Origin: Proteiniphilum sp.
Lineage (GTDB): Bacteria; Bacteroidota; Bacteroidia; Bacteroidales; Dysgonomonadaceae
Reading direction: 5' to 3'
Length of the DNA stretch: 6,307 bases
Assembly: GCA_031284475.1 (NCBI GenBank)
Contig: JAISZV010000220.1
Span: forward strand, 1 to 6,307
This document shows, piece by piece, positions 6,040 through 6,307 of this stretch. The position numbers and the translations under genes were made by a program. The notes beneath the pieces are model-generated. The model was given only the letters and a program-made list of their open reading frames with translations. It had not been told where the DNA came from and made no database searches. Each line of letters starts with the position of its first letter. The stretch's first letter is position 1.

Positions 6040-6108
6040 ATTATTTTTTTTGACTTATCGGGCCCCCGGTTTCCTTTATCAGGAGATTCAAGTAACAAAT
6101 GAAACTTT

Positions 6109-6148
6109 AACCTCCGATTGGGATCACACCCCAACCGGAAGTTTTTTT
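6109..6148 (+). terminator. Stem-loop followed by seven Ts, plus-strand terminator-like
   Basis: ACCTCCGATTGGG (6110-6122) pairs with CCCAACCGGAAGT (6130-6142) around a 7-nt loop, with an extra outer A-T pair and a T-run at 6142-6148 in the plus sense. Two positions are A-C mismatches in plus-strand RNA but become G-U wobbles in minus-strand RNA, so the fold itself is better on the minus strand. No plus-strand gene precedes it. It could stop antisense transcripts leaving the antiporter promoter region, or be a structure in a minus-strand transcript. Confidence 0.4.
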
Positions 6149-6200
6149 CTTCCTTCAGTTGCATTTATTAATTGAACTTGTCCCTGGGAGAAAAAAGGAC

Positions 6201-6229
6201 AAAAAAACACCCACCGGGATGGTGGGTGT
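6201..6229 (-). terminator. Strong rho-independent terminator of an upstream minus-strand gene
   Basis: On the minus strand ACACCCACC, loop ATCCC and GGTGGGTGT form a perfect 9-bp GC-rich stem (6207-6215 with 6221-6229). It runs directly into seven Ts (6207-6201), followed shortly by another T-run. This is a textbook intrinsic terminator. It isolates the antiporter gene from whatever is transcribed from the right, so the antiporter needs its own promoter between about 6200 and 5990. Confidence 0.85.
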
Positions 6230-6257
6230 GGTAAAACGGCTCATTTTCTTGTATTCG

Positions 6258-6305
6258 TTATTTAAAACAGTCAATGTATGTCTCAAAAATGTACAATCTA
6301 TTCCG
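6258..6305 (-). CDS. Possible 3' end of a gene entering from the right edge
   Basis: One minus-strand frame from the window edge is open for 15 codons (ending ETYIDCFK) and stops at TAA, 28 nt before the terminator hairpin. That is the spacing expected for the end of the gene the terminator serves. Fifteen codons are too few to identify a product or exclude chance. Another frame stays open through the terminator, which makes it less plausible. The terminated transcript could also be an RNA gene. Confidence 0.2.
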   Translation of the reverse strand, partial: RNRLYIFETYIDCFK

Positions 6306-6307
6306 TT

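Larger units (their letters stand above)
5974..6307. other. 334-bp region upstream of the antiporter gene, no confident gene
   Basis: It contains the antiporter Shine-Dalgarno and -7-like box, an AT palindrome, a stem-loop at 6109-6148, an intrinsic terminator at 6201-6229 and, at the edge, possibly the last codons of a gene from outside the window. Minus-strand open stretches at 6022-5792 and 6164-5910 overlap the antiporter start and hairpins and are not credible genes. Confidence 0.6.

Noticed and set aside
5792..6164. Minus-strand open frames of 76 and 84 codons overlapping the antiporter start
   Set aside because: They read through hairpins and the antiporter coding start in other frames, have no recognisable protein features, and conflict with the well-placed Shine-Dalgarno at 5981-5985.

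Overview
The window looks like chromosomal DNA from a member of the Bacteroidota, probably order Bacteroidales. This is inferred from three things: the protein families and their architectures, promoter-like TAnnTTTG (-7) boxes of the Bacteroidetes primary sigma factor, and A-rich rather than strongly Shine-Dalgarno leaders before two of the three genes. Genus cannot be fixed by eye.

Layout: three complete genes, all on the minus strand, so transcription runs right to left. (1) 5973-3904 is a CPA2-type cation:proton antiporter with a membrane domain of about 12-13 helices and a cytosolic tail resembling two universal-stress-protein folds. (2) 3799-2279, after a 104-bp gap without a clear terminator, is a lipoprotein of the glycosyl-hydrolase-like 10 family (GHL10/DUF187), the family that contains E. 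coli DigH. (3) 1945-26, after a 333-bp gap, is a THUMP-domain RNA methyltransferase resembling the RlmL half of E. coli RlmKL. It ends in a long, very basic tail built from six 24-residue (72-bp) repeats.

The gap at 1946-2278 is the most structured non-coding part. It carries five tandem units of 22-23 bp, each with a dyad around GATC.GTAATC. The block is bracketed by two imperfect copies of a 28/29-bp sequence, the left one abutting the -7 box of the methyltransferase gene. A 14-bp perfect palindrome and an 18-bp hairpin sequence also lie there. The right-hand gap (5974-6307) holds a good Shine-Dalgarno and a -7-like box for the antiporter, a stem-loop with a T-tract on the plus strand, and a textbook intrinsic terminator for a minus-strand gene lying mostly or wholly outside the window.

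The three genes look like ordinary housekeeping or envelope functions (ion homeostasis, cell-wall glycan turnover, rRNA modification) with no evident shared pathway. I see no defence system, mobile element, CRISPR array or RNA gene. The features most worth a second look are the repeat tail of the methyltransferase and the 22-bp repeat cluster upstream of it.
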